This document shows, one piece after another, positions 26,401-40,304 of a DNA stretch of 64,000 bases. The first letter of the stretch is position 1. Every line of letters begins with the position of its first letter. Both the position numbers and the translations under genes were made by a program. The stretch comes from Auanema rhodensis (taxonomy: Eukaryota > Nematoda > Chromadorea > Rhabditida > Rhabditidae), in the NCBI GenBank assembly GCA_964057225.1, contig OZ059896.1, forward strand, positions 23,370,501-23,434,500, read 5' to 3'. The notes beneath the pieces were generated by a model. It worked only from the letters and a program-made list of their open reading frames with translations. It was not told the DNA's origin and did no database searches.

Positions 26401-27456
26401 TAAAAACAAATTTTTATTGATATTAGTTCATGGTAACCATGACTTTGAAATTTACGTGAACTTTAATTTATGCTAATTAAATGTACACGTGATGTGCACT
26501 TGGTATGTAACTCGCTTCACGTGAAAGATAAAGAGATGCGGTTTTCAAAATTAGATTCCCCATGTCCATATTACTCTAAAAACAAATTTTTATTAATATT
26601 GGTTCATGGTAACCATGTCTTTGAAATTTACGTGAACTTTAATTTATGCTAATTAAATGTACACGTGATGTGCACTTGGTATGTAACTCGCTTCACGTGA
26701 AAGATAAAGAGATGCGGTTTTCAAAATTAGATTCCCCATGTCCATATTAGTCTAAAAACAAATTTTTATTGATATTGGTTCATGGTAACCATGACTTTGA
26801 AATTTACGTGAACTTTAATTTATGCTAATTAAATGTACACGTGATGTGCACTTGGTATGTAACTCGCTTCACGTGAAAGATAAAGAGATGCGGTTTTCAA
26901 AATTAGATTCCCCATGTCCATATTACTCTAAAAACAAATTTTTATTAATATTGGTTCATGGTAACCATGTCTTTGAAATTTACGTGAACTTTAATTTATG
27001 CTAATTAAATGTACACGTGATGTGCACTTGGTATGTAACTCGCTTCACGTGAAAGATAAAGAGATGCGGTTTTCAAAATTAGATTCCCCATGTCCATATT
27101 AGTCTAAAAACAAATTTTTATTGATATTGGTTCATGGTAACCATGACTTTGAAATTTACGTGAACTTTAATTTATGCTAATTAAATGTACACGTGATGTG
27201 CACTTGGTATGTAACTCGCTTCACGTGAAAGATAAAGAGATGCGGTTTTCAAAATTAGATTCCCCATGTCCATATTACTCTAAAAACAAATTTTTATTAA
27301 TATTGGTTCATGGTAACCATGTCTTTGAAATTTACGTGAACTTTAATTTATGCTAATTAAATGTACACGTGATGTGCACTTGGTATGTAACTCGCTTCAC
27401 GTGAAAGATAAAGAGATGCGGTTTTCAAAATTAGATTCCCCATGTCCATATTAGTC
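26401..27456 (+). repeat. Three-copy version of the G174C dimer
   Basis: Monomers m151, m153 and m155 carry tattac, each followed by an A19/T42 monomer, giving three tandem 352-bp dimers. The block corresponds to 2817-3520 at an offset of 134 monomers (23,584 bp), which has only two dimers. This is a direct example of dimer gain or loss. Confidence 0.85.
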
Positions 27457-27632
27457 TAAAAACAAATTTTTATTGATATTGGTTCATGGTAACCATGACT
27501 TTGAAATTTACGTGAACTTTAATTTATGCTAATTAAATGTACACGTGATGTGCACTTGGTATGTAACTCGCTTCACGTGAAAGATAAAGAGATGCGGTCT
27601 TCAAAATTAGATTCCCCATGTCCATATTAGTC

Positions 27633-29568
27633 TTAAAACAAATTTTTATTAATATTGGTTCATGGTAACCATGTCTTTGAAATTTACGTGAACTTTAATT
27701 TATGCTAATTAAATGTACACGTGATGTGCACTTGGTATGTAACTCGCTTCACGTGAAAGATAAAGAGATGCGGTTTTCAAAATTAGATTCCCCATGTCCA
27801 TATTAGTCTAAAAACAAATTTTTATTAATATTGGTTCATGGTAACCATGTCTTTGAAATTTACGTGAACTTTAATTTATGCTAATTAAATGTACACGTGA
27901 TGTGCACTTGGTATGTAACTCGCTTCACGTGAAAGATAAAGAGATGCGGTTTTCAAAATTAGATTCCCCATGTCCATATTAGTCTAAAAACAAATTTTTA
28001 TTAATATTGGTTCATGGTAACCATGTCTTTGAAATTTACGTGAACTTTAATTTATGCTAATTAAATGTACACGTGATGTGCACTTGGTATGTAACTCGCT
28101 TCACGTGAAAGATAAAGAGATGCGGTTTTCAAAATTAGATTCCCCATGTCCATATTAGTCTAAAAACAAATTTTTATTAATATTGGTTCATGGTAACCAT
28201 GACTTTGAAATTTACGTGAACTTTAATTTATGCTAATTAAATGTACACGTGATGTGCACTTGGTATGTAACTCGCTTCACGTGAAAGATAAAGAGATGCG
28301 GTTTTCAAAATTAGATTCCCCATGTCCATATTAGTCTAAAAACAAATTTTTATTAATATTGGTTCATGGTAACCATGTCTTTGAAATTTACGTGAACTTT
28401 AATTTATGCTAATTAAATGTACACGTGATGTGCACTTGGTATGTAACTCGCTTCACGTGAAAGATAAAGAGATGCGGTTTTCAAAATTAGATTCCCCATG
28501 ACCATATTAGTCTAAAAACAAATTTTTATTGATATTGGTTCAAGGTAACCATGACTTTGAAATTTACGTGAACTTTAATTTATGCTAATTAAATGTACAC
28601 ATGATGTGCACTTGGTATGTAACTCGCTTCATGTGAAAGATAAAGAGATGCGGTTTTCAAAATTAGATTCCCCATGTCCATATTAGTCTAAAAACAAATT
28701 TTTATTAATATTGGTTCATGGTAACCATGTCTTTGAAATTTACGTGAACTTTAATTTATGCTAATTAAATGTACACGTGATGTGCACTTGGTATGTAACT
28801 CGCTTCACGTGAAAGATAAAGAGATGCGGTTTTCAAAATTAGATTCCCCATGTCCATATTAGTCTAAAAACAAATTTTTATTAATATTGGTTCATGGTAA
28901 CCATGTCTTTGAAATTTACGTGAACTTTAATTTATGCTAATTAAATGTACACGTGATGTGCACTTGGTATGTAACTCGCTTCACGTGAAAGATAAAGAGA
29001 TGCGGTTTTCAAAATTAGATTCCCCATGTCCATATTAGTCTAAAAACAAATTTTTATTGATATTGGTTCATGGTAAACATGACTTTGAAATTTACGTGAA
29101 CTTTAATTTATGCTAATTAAATGTACACGTGATGTGCACTTGGTATGTAACTCGCTTCACGTGTAAGATAAAGAGATGCGGTTTTCAAAATTAGATTCCC
29201 CATGTCCATATTAGTCTAAAAACAAATTGTTATTGATATTGGTTCATGGTAACCATGTCTTTGAAATTTTCGTGAACTTTAATTTATGCTAATTAAATGT
29301 ACACGTGATGTGCACTTGGTATGTAACTCGCTTCATGTGAAAGATAAAGAGATGCGGTTTTCAAAATTAGATTCCCCATGTCCATATTAGTCTAAAAACA
29401 AATTTTTATTAATATTGGTTCATGGTAACCATGTCTTTGAAATTTACGTGAACTTTAATTTATGCTAATTAAATGTACACGTGATGTGCTCTTGGTATGT
29501 AACTCGCTTCACGTGAAAGATAAAGAGATGCGGTTTTCAAAATTAGATTCCCCATGTCCATATTAGTC
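27633..29568 (+). repeat. 11-monomer segment duplicated at 59137-61072
   Basis: Monomers m158-m168 match m337-m347 at 179 monomers (31,504 bp). Shared marks are tcttaaaac (27631, 59135), catgaccat (28501, 60005), a monomer with caaggtaacc plus acacatgatg and cttcatgtg, ggtaaacatg with gtgtaag, aattgttattg, and tgctcttgg. Confidence 0.88.
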
Positions 29569-31328
29569 TAAAAACAAATTTTTATTAATATTGGTTCATG
29601 GTAACCATGTCTTTGAAATTTACGTGAACTTTAATTTATGCTAATTAAATGTACACGTGATGTGCACTTGGTATGTAACTCGCTTCACGTGAAAGATAAA
29701 GAGATGCGGTTTTCAAAATTAGATTCCCCATGTCCATATTAGTCTTAAAACAAATTTTTATTAATATTGGTTCATGGTAACCATGTCTTTGAAATTTACG
29801 TGAACTTTAATTTATGCTAATTAAATGTACACGTGATGTGCACTTGGTATGTAACTCGCTTCACGTGAAAGATAAAGAGATGCGGTTTTCAAAATTAGAT
29901 TCCCCATGTCCATATTAGTCTAAAAACAAATTTTTATTAATATTGGTTCATGGTAACCATGTCTTTGAAATTTACGTGAACTTTAATTTATGCTAATTAA
30001 ATGTACACGTGATGTGCACTTGGTATGTAACTCGCTTCACGTGAAAGATAAAGAGATGCGGTTTTCAAAATTAGATTCCCCATGTCCATATTAGTCTAAA
30101 AACAAATTTTTATTAATATTGGTTCATGGTAACCATGTCTTTGAAATTTACGTGAACTTTAATTTATGCTAATTAAATGTACACGTGATGTGCACTTGGT
30201 ATGTAACTCGCTTCACGTGAAAGATAAAGAGATGCGGTTTTCAAAATTAGATTCCCCATGTCCATATTAGTCTAAAAACAAATTTTTATTAATATTGGTT
30301 CATGGTAACCATGACTTTGAAATTTACGTGAACTTTAATTTATGCTAATTAAATGTACACGTGATGTGCACTTGGTATGTAACTCGCTTCACGTGAAAGA
30401 TAAAGAGATGCGGTTTTCAAAATTAGATTCCCCATGTCCATATTAGTCGAAAAACAAATTTTTATTAATATTGGTTCATGGTAACCATGTCTTTGAAATT
30501 TACGTGAACTTTAATTTATGCTAATTAAATGTACACGTGATGTGCACTTGGTATGTAACTCGCTTCACGTGAAATATAAAGAGATGCGGTTTTCAAAATT
30601 AGATTCCCCATGTCCATATTAGTCTAAAAACAAATTTTTATTAATATTGGTTCATGGTAACCATGTCTTTGAAATTTACGTGAACTTTAATTTATGCTAA
30701 TTAAATGTACACGTGATGTGCACTTGGTATGTAACTCGCTTCACGTGAAAGATAAAGAGATGCGGTTTTCAAAATTAAATTCCCCATGTCCATATTAGTC
30801 TAAAAACAAATTTTTATTGATATTGGTTCATGGTAACCATGACTTTGAAATTTACGTGAACTTTAATTTATGCTAATTAAATGTACACGTGATGTGCACT
30901 TGGTATGTAACTCGCTTCACGTGTAAGATAAAGAGATGCGGTTTTCAAAATTAGATTCCCCATGTCCATATTAGTCTAAAAACAAATTTTTATTGATATT
31001 GGTTCATGGTAACCATGTCTTTGAAATTTTCGTGAACTTTAATTTATGCTAATTAAATGTACACGTGATGTGCACTTGGTATGTAACTCGCTTCACGTGA
31101 AAGATAAAGAGATGCGGTTTTCAAAATTAGATTCCCCATGTCCATATTAGTCTAAAAACAAATTTTTCTTGATATTGGTTCATGGTAACCATGACTTTGA
31201 AATTTACGTGAACTTTAATTTATGCTAATTAAATGTACACGTGATGTGCACTTGGTATGTAACTCGCTTCACGTGAAAGATAAAGAGATGCGGTTTTCAA
31301 AATTAGATTCCCCATGTCCATATTAGTC
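29569..31328 (+). repeat. End of super-repeat unit 1, m169-m178
   Basis: Mostly A19/T42 monomers, with tcttaaaac at 29743, then the 30273-31152 segment shared with 5809-6688, then a G19/A42 monomer with tttcttgat at 31153. The C118T monomer opening unit 2 follows directly. Confidence 0.8.
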
Positions 31329-33968
31329 TAAAAACAAATTTTTATTGATATTGGTTCATGGTAACCATGACTTTGAAATTTACGTGAACTTTAATTTATG
31401 CTAATTAAATGTACACGTGATGTGCACTTGGTATGTAACTCGCTTTACGTGAAAGATAAAGAGATGCGGTTTTCAAAATTAGATTCCCCATGTCCATATT
31501 AGTCTAAAAACAAATTTTTATTAATATTGGTTCATGGTAACCATGTCTTTGAAATTTACGTGAACTTTAATTTATGCTAATTAAATGTACACGTGATGTG
31601 CACTTGGTATGTAACTCGCTTCACGTGAAAGATAAAGAGATGCGGTTTTCAAAATTAGATTCTTCATGTCCATATTAGTCTAAAAACAAATTTTTATTAA
31701 TATTGGTTCATGGTAACCATGTCTTTGAAATTTACGTGAACTTTAATTTATGCTAATTAAATGTACACGTGATGTGCACTTGGTATGTAACTCGCTTCAC
31801 GTGAAAGATAAAGAGATGCGGTTTTCAAAATTAGATTCCCCATGTCCATATTAGTCTAAAAACAAATTTTTATTAATATTGGTTCATGGTAACCATGTCT
31901 TTGAAATTTACGTGAACTTTAATTTATGCTAATTAAATGTACACGTGATGTGCACTTGGTATGTAACTCGCTTCACGTGAAAGATAAAGAGATGCGGTTT
32001 TCAAAATTAGATTCCCCATGTCCATATTAGTCTAAAAACAAATTTTTATTGATATTGGTTCATGGTAACCATGACTTTGAAATTTACGTGAACTTTAATT
32101 TATGCTAATTAAATGTACACGTGATGTGCACTTGGTATGTAACTCGCTTCACGTGAAAGATAAAGAGATGCGGTTTTCAAAATTAGATTCCCCATTTCCA
32201 TATTAGTCTAAAAACAAATTTTTATTAATATTGGTTCATGGTAACCATGTCTTTGAAATTTACGTGAACTTTAATTTATGCTAATTAAATGTACACGTGA
32301 TGTGCACTTGGTATGTAACTCGCTTCACGTGAAAGATAAAGAGATGCGGTTTTCAAAATTAGATTCCCCATGTCCATATTAGTCTAAAAACAAATTTTTA
32401 TTGATATTGGTTCATGGTAACCATGATTTTGAAATTTACGTGAACTTTAATTTATGCTAATTAAATGTACACGTGATGTGCACTTGGTATGTAACTCGCT
32501 TCACGTGAAAGATAAAGAAATGCGGTTTTCAAAATTAGATTCCCCATGTCCATTTTAGTCTAAAAACAAATTTTTATTGATATTGGTTCATGGTAACCAT
32601 GACTTTGAAATTTACGTGAACTTTAATTTATGCTAATTAAATGTACACGTGATGTGCACTTGGTATGTAACTCGCTTCACGTGAAAGATAAAGAGATGCG
32701 GTTTTCAAAATTAGATTCCCCATGTCCATATTAGTCTAAAAACAAATTTTTATTAATATTGGTTCATGGTAACCATGTCTTTGAAATTTACGTGAACTTT
32801 AATTTATGCTAATTAAATGTACACGTGATGTGCTCTTGGTATGTAACTCGCTTCACGTGAAAGATAAAGAGATGCGGTTTTCAAAATTAGATTCCCCATG
32901 TCCATATTAGTCTAAAAACAAATTTTTATTGATATTGGTTCATGGTAACCATGACTTTGAAATTTACGTGAACTTTAATTTATGCTAATTAAATGTACAC
33001 GTGATGTGCACTTGGTATGTAACTCGCTTCACGTGAAAGATAAAGAGATGCGGTTTTCAAAATTAGATTCCCCATGTCCATATTAGTCTAAAAACAAATT
33101 TTTATTAATATTGGTTCATGGTAACCATGTCTTTGAAATTTACGTGAACTTTAATTTATGCTAATTAAATGTACACGTGATGTGCACTTGGTATGTAACT
33201 CGCTTCACGTGAAAGATAAAGAGATGCGGTTTTCAAAATTAGATTCCCCATGTCCATATTAGTCTAAAAACAAATTTTTATTAATATTGGTTCATGGTAA
33301 CCATGTCTTTGAAATTTACGTGAACTTTAATTTATGCTAATTAAATGTACACGTGATGTGCACTTGGTATGTAACTCGCTTCACGTGAAAGATAAAGAGA
33401 TGCGGTTTTCAAAATTAGATTCCCCATGTCCATATTAGTCTAAAAACAAATTTTTATTAATATTGGTTCATGGTAACCATGTCTTTGAAATTTACGTGAA
33501 CTTTAATTTATGCTAATTAAATGTACACGTGATGTGCACTTGGTATGTAACTCGCTTCACGTGAAAGATAAAGAGATGCGGTTTTCAAAATTAAATTCCC
33601 CATGTCCATATTAGTCAAAAAACAAATTTTTATTGATATTGGTTCATGGTAACCATGACTTTGAAATTTACGTGAACTTTAATTTATGCTAATTAAATGT
33701 ACACGTGATGTGCACTTGGTATGTAACTCGCTTCACGTGAAAGATAAAGAGATGCGGTTTTCAAAATTAGATTCCCCATCTCCATATTAGTCTAAAAACA
33801 AATTTTTATTAATATTGGTTCATGGTAACCATGTCTTTGAAATTTACGTGAACTTTAATTTATGCTAATTAAATGTACACGTGATGTGCACTTGGTATGT
33901 AACTCGCTTCACGTGAAAGATAAAGAGATGCGGTTTTCAAAATTAGATTCCCCATGTCCATATTAGTC
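31329..33968 (+). repeat. Unit 2 opening block, m179-m193
   Basis: This block repeats 1-2640 at 178 monomers: C118T, CC159-160TT, catttcc, gattttg/aagaaatg/cattttag, ttaaattcc, catctcc. It has tgctcttgg at 32833 and lacks the caacatt and ttaataat changes of 1233-1584, so those are either private to unit 1 and the 20-kb blocks or lost here. A private agtcaaaaa occurs near 33616. Confidence 0.83.
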
Positions 33969-36900
33969 TAAAAACAAATTTTTATTAATATTGGTTCATG
34001 GTAACCATGTCTTTGAAATTTACGTGAACTTTAATTTATGCTAATTAAATGTACACGTGATGTGCACTTGGTATGTAACTCGCTTCACGTAAAAGATAAA
34101 GAGATGCGGTCTTCAAAATTAGATTCCCCATGTCCATATTAGTCTAAAAACAAATTTTTATTGATATTAGTTCATGGTAACCATGACTTTGAAATTTACG
34201 TGAACTTTAATTTATGCTAATTAAATGTACACGTGATGTGCACTTGGTATGTAACTCGCTTCACGTGAAAGATAAAGAGATGCGGTTTTCAAAATTAGAT
34301 TCCCCATGTCCATATTAGTCTAAAAACAAATTTTTATTGATATTGCTTCATGGTAACCATGACTTTGAAATTTACGTGAACTTTAATTTATGCTAATTAA
34401 ATGTACACGTGATGTGCACTTGGTATGTAACTCGCTTCACGTGAAAGATAAAGAGATGCGGTTTTCAAAATTAGATTCCCCATGTCCATATTAGTCTAAA
34501 AACAAATTTTTATTAATATTGGTTCATGGTAACCATGTCTTTGAAATTTACGTGAACTTTAATTTATGCTAATTAAATGTACACGTGATGTGCACTTGGT
34601 ATGTAACTCGCTTCACGTGAAAGATAAAGAGATGCGGTTTTCAAAATTAGATTCCCCATGTCCATATTAGTCTAAAAACAAATTTTTATTGATATTGGTT
34701 CATGGTAACCATGACTTTGAAATTTACGTGAACTTTAATTTATGCTAATTAAATGTACACGTGATGTGCACTTGGTATGTAACTCGCTTCACGTGAAAGA
34801 TAAAGAGATGCGGTTTTCAAAATTAGATTCCCCATGTCCATATTAGTCTAAAAACAAATTTTTATTAATATTGGTTCATGGTAACCATGACTTTGAAATT
34901 TACGTGAACTTTAATTTATGCTAATTAAATGTACACGTGATGTGCACTTGGTATGTAACTCGCTTCACGTGAAAGATAAAGAGATGCGGTTTTCAAAATT
35001 AGATTCCCCATGTCCATATTAGTCTAAAAACAAATTTTTATTAATATTGGTTCATGGTAACCATGTCTTTGAAATTTACGTGAACTTTAATTTATGCTAA
35101 TTAAATGTACACGTGATGTGCACTTGGTATGTAACTCGCTTCACGTGAAAGATAAAGAGATGCGGTTTTCAAAATTAGATTCCCCATGTCCATATTAGTC
35201 TTAAAACAAATTTTTATTAATATTGGTTCATGGTAACCATGACTTTGAAATTTACGTGAACTTTAATTTATGCTAATTAAATGTACACGTGATGTGCACT
35301 TGGTATGTAACTCGCTTCACGTGAAAGATAAAGAGATGCGGTTTTCAAAATTAGATTCCCCATGTCCATATTAGTCTAAAAACAAATTTTTATTAATATT
35401 GGTTCATGGTAACCATGTCTTTGAAATTTACGTGAACTTTAATTTATGCTAATTAAATGTACACGTGATGTGCACTTGGTATGTAACTCGCTTCACGTGA
35501 AAGATAAAGAGATGCGGTTTTCAAAATTAGATTCCCCATGTCCATATTAGTCTAAAAACAAATTTTTATTAATATTGGTTCATGGTAACCATGTCTTTGA
35601 AATTTACGTGAACTTTAATTTATGCTAATTAAATGTACACGTGATGTGCACTTGGTATGTAACTCGCTTCACGTGAAAGATAAAGAGATGCGGTTTTCAA
35701 AATTAGATTCCCCATGTCCATATTAGTCTAAAAACAAATTTTTATTAATATTGGTTCATGGTAACCATGTCTTTGAAATTTACGTGAACTTTAATTTATG
35801 CTAATTAAATGTACACGTGATGTGCACTTGGTATGTAACTCGCTTCACGTGAAAGATAAAGAGATGCGGTTTTCAAAATTAGATTCCCCATGTCCATATT
35901 GGTCTAAAAACAAATTTTTATTAATATTGGTTCATGGTAACCATGTCTTTGAAATTTACGTGAACTTTAATTTATGCTAATTAAATGTACACGTGATGTG
36001 CACTTGGTATGTAACTCGCTTCACGTGAAAGATAAAGAGATGCGGTTTTCAAAATTAGATTCCCCATGTCCATATTAGACTAAAAACAAATTTTTATTGA
36101 TATTGGTTCATGGTAACCATGACTTTGAAATTTACGTGAACTTTAATTTATGCTAATTAAATGTACACGTGATGTGCACTTGGTATGTAACTCGCTTCAC
36201 GTGAAAGATAAAGAGATGCGGTTTTCAAAATTAGATTCCCCATGTCCATATTAGTCTAAAAACAAATTTTTATTAATATTGGTTCATGGTAACCATGTCT
36301 TTGAAATTTACGTGAACTTTAATTTATGCTAATTAAATGTACACGTGATGTGCACTTGGTATGTAACTCGCTTCACGTGAAAGATAAAGAGATGCGGTTT
36401 TCAAAATTAGATTCCCCATGTCCATATTAGTCTAAAAACAAATTTTTATTAATATTGGTTCATGGTAACCATGTCTTTGAAATTTACGTGAACTTTAATT
36501 TATGCTAATTAAATGTACACGTGATGTGCACTTGGTATGTAACTCGCTTCACGTAAAAGATAAAGAGATGCGGTCTTCAAAATTAGATTCCCCATGTCCA
36601 TATTAGTCTAAAAACAAATTTTTATTGATATTAGTTCATGGTAACCATGACTTTGAAATTTACGTGAACTTTAATTTATGCTAATTAAATGTACACGTGA
36701 TGTGCACTTGGTATGTAACTCGCTTCACGTGAAAGATAAAGAGATGCGGTTTTCAAAATTAGATTCCCCATGTCCATATTAGTCTAAAAACAAATTTTTA
36801 TTGATATTGCTTCATGGTAACCATGACTTTGAAATTTACGTGAACTTTAATTTATGCTAATTAAATGTACACGTGATGTGCACTTGGTATGTAACTCGCT

Positions 36901-39776
36901 TCACGTGAAAGATAAAGAGATGCGGTTTTCAAAATTAGATTCCCCATGTCCATATTAGTCTAAAAACAAATTTTTATTAATATTGGTTCATGGTAACCAT
37001 GTCTTTGAAATTTACGTGAACTTTAATTTATGCTAATTAAATGTACACGTGATGTGCACTTGGTATGTAACTCGCTTCACGTGAAAGATAAAGAGATGCG
37101 GTTTTCAAAATTAGATTCCCCATGTCCATATTAGTCTAAAAACAAATTTTTATTAATATTGGTTCATGGTAACCATGACTTTGAAATTTACGTGAACTTT
37201 AATTTATGCTAATTAAATGTACACGTGATGTGCACTTGGTATGTAACTCGCTTCACGTGAAAGATAAAGAGATGCGGTTTTCAAAATTAGATTCCCCATG
37301 TCCATATTAGTCTAAAAACAAATTTTTATTAATATTGGTTCATGGTAACCATGACTTTGAAATTTACGTGAACTTTAATTTATGCTAATTAAATGTACAC
37401 GTGATGTGCACTTGGTATGTAACTCGCTTCACGTGAAAGATAAAGAGATGCGGTTTTCAAAATTAGATTCCCCATGTCCATATTAGTCTAAAAACAAATT
37501 TTTATTAATATTGGTTCATGGTAACCATGTCTTTGAAATTTACGTGAACTTTAATTTATGCTAATTAAATGTACACGTGATGTGCACTTGGTATGTAACT
37601 CGCTTCACGTGAAAGATAAAGAGATGCGGTTTTCAAAATTAGATTCCCCATGTCCATATTAGTCTAAAAACAAATTTTTATTAATATTGGTTCATGGTAA
37701 CCATGTCTTTGAAATTTACGTGAACTTTAATTTATGCTAATTAAATGTACACGTGATGTGCACTTGGTATGTAACTCGCTTCACGTGAAAGATAAAGAGA
37801 TGCGGTTTTCAAAATTAGATTCCCCATGTCCATATTAGTCTAAAAACAAATTTTTATTAATATTGGTTCATGGTAACCATGTCTTTGAAATTTACGTGAA
37901 CTTTAATTTATGCTAATTAAATGTACACGTGATGTGCACTTGGTATGTAACCTGCTTCACGTGAAAGATAAAGAGATGCGGTTTTCAAAATTAGATTCCC
38001 CATGTCCATATTAGTCTAAAAACAAATTTTTATTAATATTGGTTCATGGTAACCATGTCTTTGAAATTTACGTGAACTTTAATTTATGCTAATTAAATGT
38101 ACACGTGATGTGCACTTGGTATGTAACTCGCTTCACGTGAAAGATAAAGAAATGCGGTTTTCAAAATTAGATTCCCCATGTCCATATTAGACTAAAAACA
38201 AATTTTTATTGGTATTGGTTCATGGTAACCATGACTTTGAAATTTACGTGAACTTTAATTTATGCTAATTAAATGTACACGTGATGTGCACTTGGTATGT
38301 AACTCCCTTCACGTGAAAGATAAAGAGATGCGGTTTTCAAAATTAGATTCCCCATGTCCATATTAGTCTAAAAACAATTTTTTATTAATATTGGTTCATG
38401 GTAACCATGTCTTTGAAATTTACGTGAACTTTAATTTATGCTAATTAAATGTACACGTGATGTGCACTTGGTATGTAACTCGCTTCACGTAAAAGATAAA
38501 GAGATGCGGTCTTCAAAATTAGATTCCCCATGTCCATATTAGTCTAAAAACAAATTTTTATTGATATTGGTTCATGGTAACCATGATTTTGAAATTTACG
38601 TGAACTTTAATTTATGCTAATTAAATGTACACGTGATGTGCACTTGGTATGTAACTCGCTTCACGTGAAAGATAAAGAGATGCGGTTTTCAAAATTAGAT
38701 TCCCCATGTCCATATTAGTCTAAAAACAAATTTTTATTAATATTGGTTCATGGTAACCATGTCTTTGAAATTTACGTGAACTTTAATTTATGCTAATTAA
38801 ATGTACACGTGATGTGCACTTGGTATGTAACTCGCTTCACGTGAAAGATAAAGAGATGCGGTTTTCAAAATTAGATTCCCCATGTCCATATTAGTCTAAA
38901 AACAAATTTTTATTAATATTGGTTCATGGTAACCATGTCTTTGAAATTTACGTGAACTTTAATTTATGCTAATTAAATGTACACGTGATGTGCACTTGGT
39001 ATGTAACTCGCTTCACGTGAAAGATAAAGAGATGCGGTTTTCAAAATTAGATTCCCCATGTCCATATTAGTCTAAAAACAAATTTTTATTAATATTGGTT
39101 CATGGTAACCATGTCTTTGAAATTTACGTGAACTTTAATTTATGCTAATTAAATGTACACGTGATGTGCACTTGGTATGTAACTCGCTTCACGTGAAAGA
39201 TAAAGAGATGCGGTTTTCAAAATTAGATTCCCCATGTCCATATTAGTCTAAAAACAAATTTTTATTAATATTGGTTCATGGTAACCATGTCTTTGAAATT
39301 TACGTGAACTTTAATTTATGCTAATTAAATGTACACGTGATGTGCACTTGGTATGTAACTCGCTTCACGTGAAAGATAAAGAGATGCGGTTTTCAAAATT
39401 AGATTCCCCATGTCCATATTAGTCTAAAAACAAATTTTTATTGATATTGATTCATGGTAACCATGACTTTGAAATTTACGTGAACTTTAATTTATGCTAA
39501 TTAAATGTACACGTGATGTGCACTTGGTATGTAACTCGCTTCACGTGAAAGATAAAGAGATGCGGTTTTCAAAATTAGATTCCCCATGTCCATATTAGTC
39601 TAAAAACAAATTTTTATTAATATTGGTTCATGGTAACCATGTCTTTGAAATTTACGTGAACTTTAATTTATGCTAATTAAATGTACACGTGATGTGCACT
39701 TGGTATGTAACTCGCTTCACGTGAAAGATAAAGAAATGCGGTTTTCAAAATTAGATTCCCCATGTCCATTTTAGTC
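33969..39776 (+). repeat. 33-monomer partner of 8801-15312
   Basis: Monomers m194-m226 are the unit 2 counterpart, shorter by four monomers. Monomer m204 has a change of tattag to tattgg at 35901, which removes a stop and opens a chance 60-codon frame. Monomer m226 carries aagaaatg plus cattttag and is followed by a taaaaac monomer, where unit 1 m87 has aagaaatg and is followed by the tataaaaata variant, so homology ends there. Confidence 0.86.
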
Positions 39777-40128
39777 TAAAAACAAATTTTTATTGATATT
39801 GGTTCATGGTAACCATGACTTTGAAATTTACGTGAACTTTAATTTATGCTAATTAAATGTACACGTGATGTGCACTTGGTATGTAACTCGCTTCACGTGA
39901 AAGATAAAGAGATGCGGTTTTCAAAATTAGATTCCCCATGTCCATATTAGTCTAAAAACAAATTTTTATTAATATTGGTTCATGGTAACCATGTCTTTGA
40001 AATTTACGTGAACTTTAATTTATGCTAATTAAATGTACACGTGATGTGCACTTGGTATGTAACTCGCTTCACGTGAAAGATAAAGAGATGCGGTTTTCAA
40101 AATTAGATTCCCCATGTCCATATTAGTC
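38897..40128 (+). repeat. Seven-monomer flank, duplicated at 43473-44704
   Basis: Monomers m222-m228 match m248-m254 at 26 monomers (4576 bp), including attgattc (39450 and 44026) and the aagaaatg/cattttag monomer. The two copies bracket the G19-rich block, as expected if that block was captured by an unequal exchange. Confidence 0.8.
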
Positions 40129-40304
40129 TAAAAACAAATTTTTATTAATATTGGTTCATGGTAACCATGTCTTTGAAATTTACGTGAACTTTAATTTATG
40201 CTAATTAAATGTACACGTGATGTGCACTTGGTATGTAACTCGCTTCACGTGAAAGATAAAGAGATGCGGTTTTCAAAATTAGATTCCCCATGTCCATATT
40301 AGTC

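Larger units (their letters stand above)
1..31328 (+). repeat. Super-repeat unit 1 (178 monomers)
   Basis: This unit is defined by the order of rare barcodes: C118T monomer (115), attagttc (2841, again 9001 and 11817), cctgct (13135), attgattc (14986), gatattt (15889), acttgatgtac (16281), gtaaacgtaa (17331), ggtaaacatg (17989), a tandem pair of C118T blocks (20179, 23699), attagttc (26425), catgaccat (28501), ggtaaacatg (29077). The same order appears in 31329-62656. Relative to unit 2 it has an extra 35-monomer offset duplication near the start and lacks the G19-rich insert. The unit start is arbitrary because the window begins at this marker. Confidence 0.8.

Noticed and set aside
35798-35980. 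A 60-codon open reading frame with one residue different from the others.
   Set aside because: The same chance frame, opened here by TAG to TGG at 35901 in one monomer.
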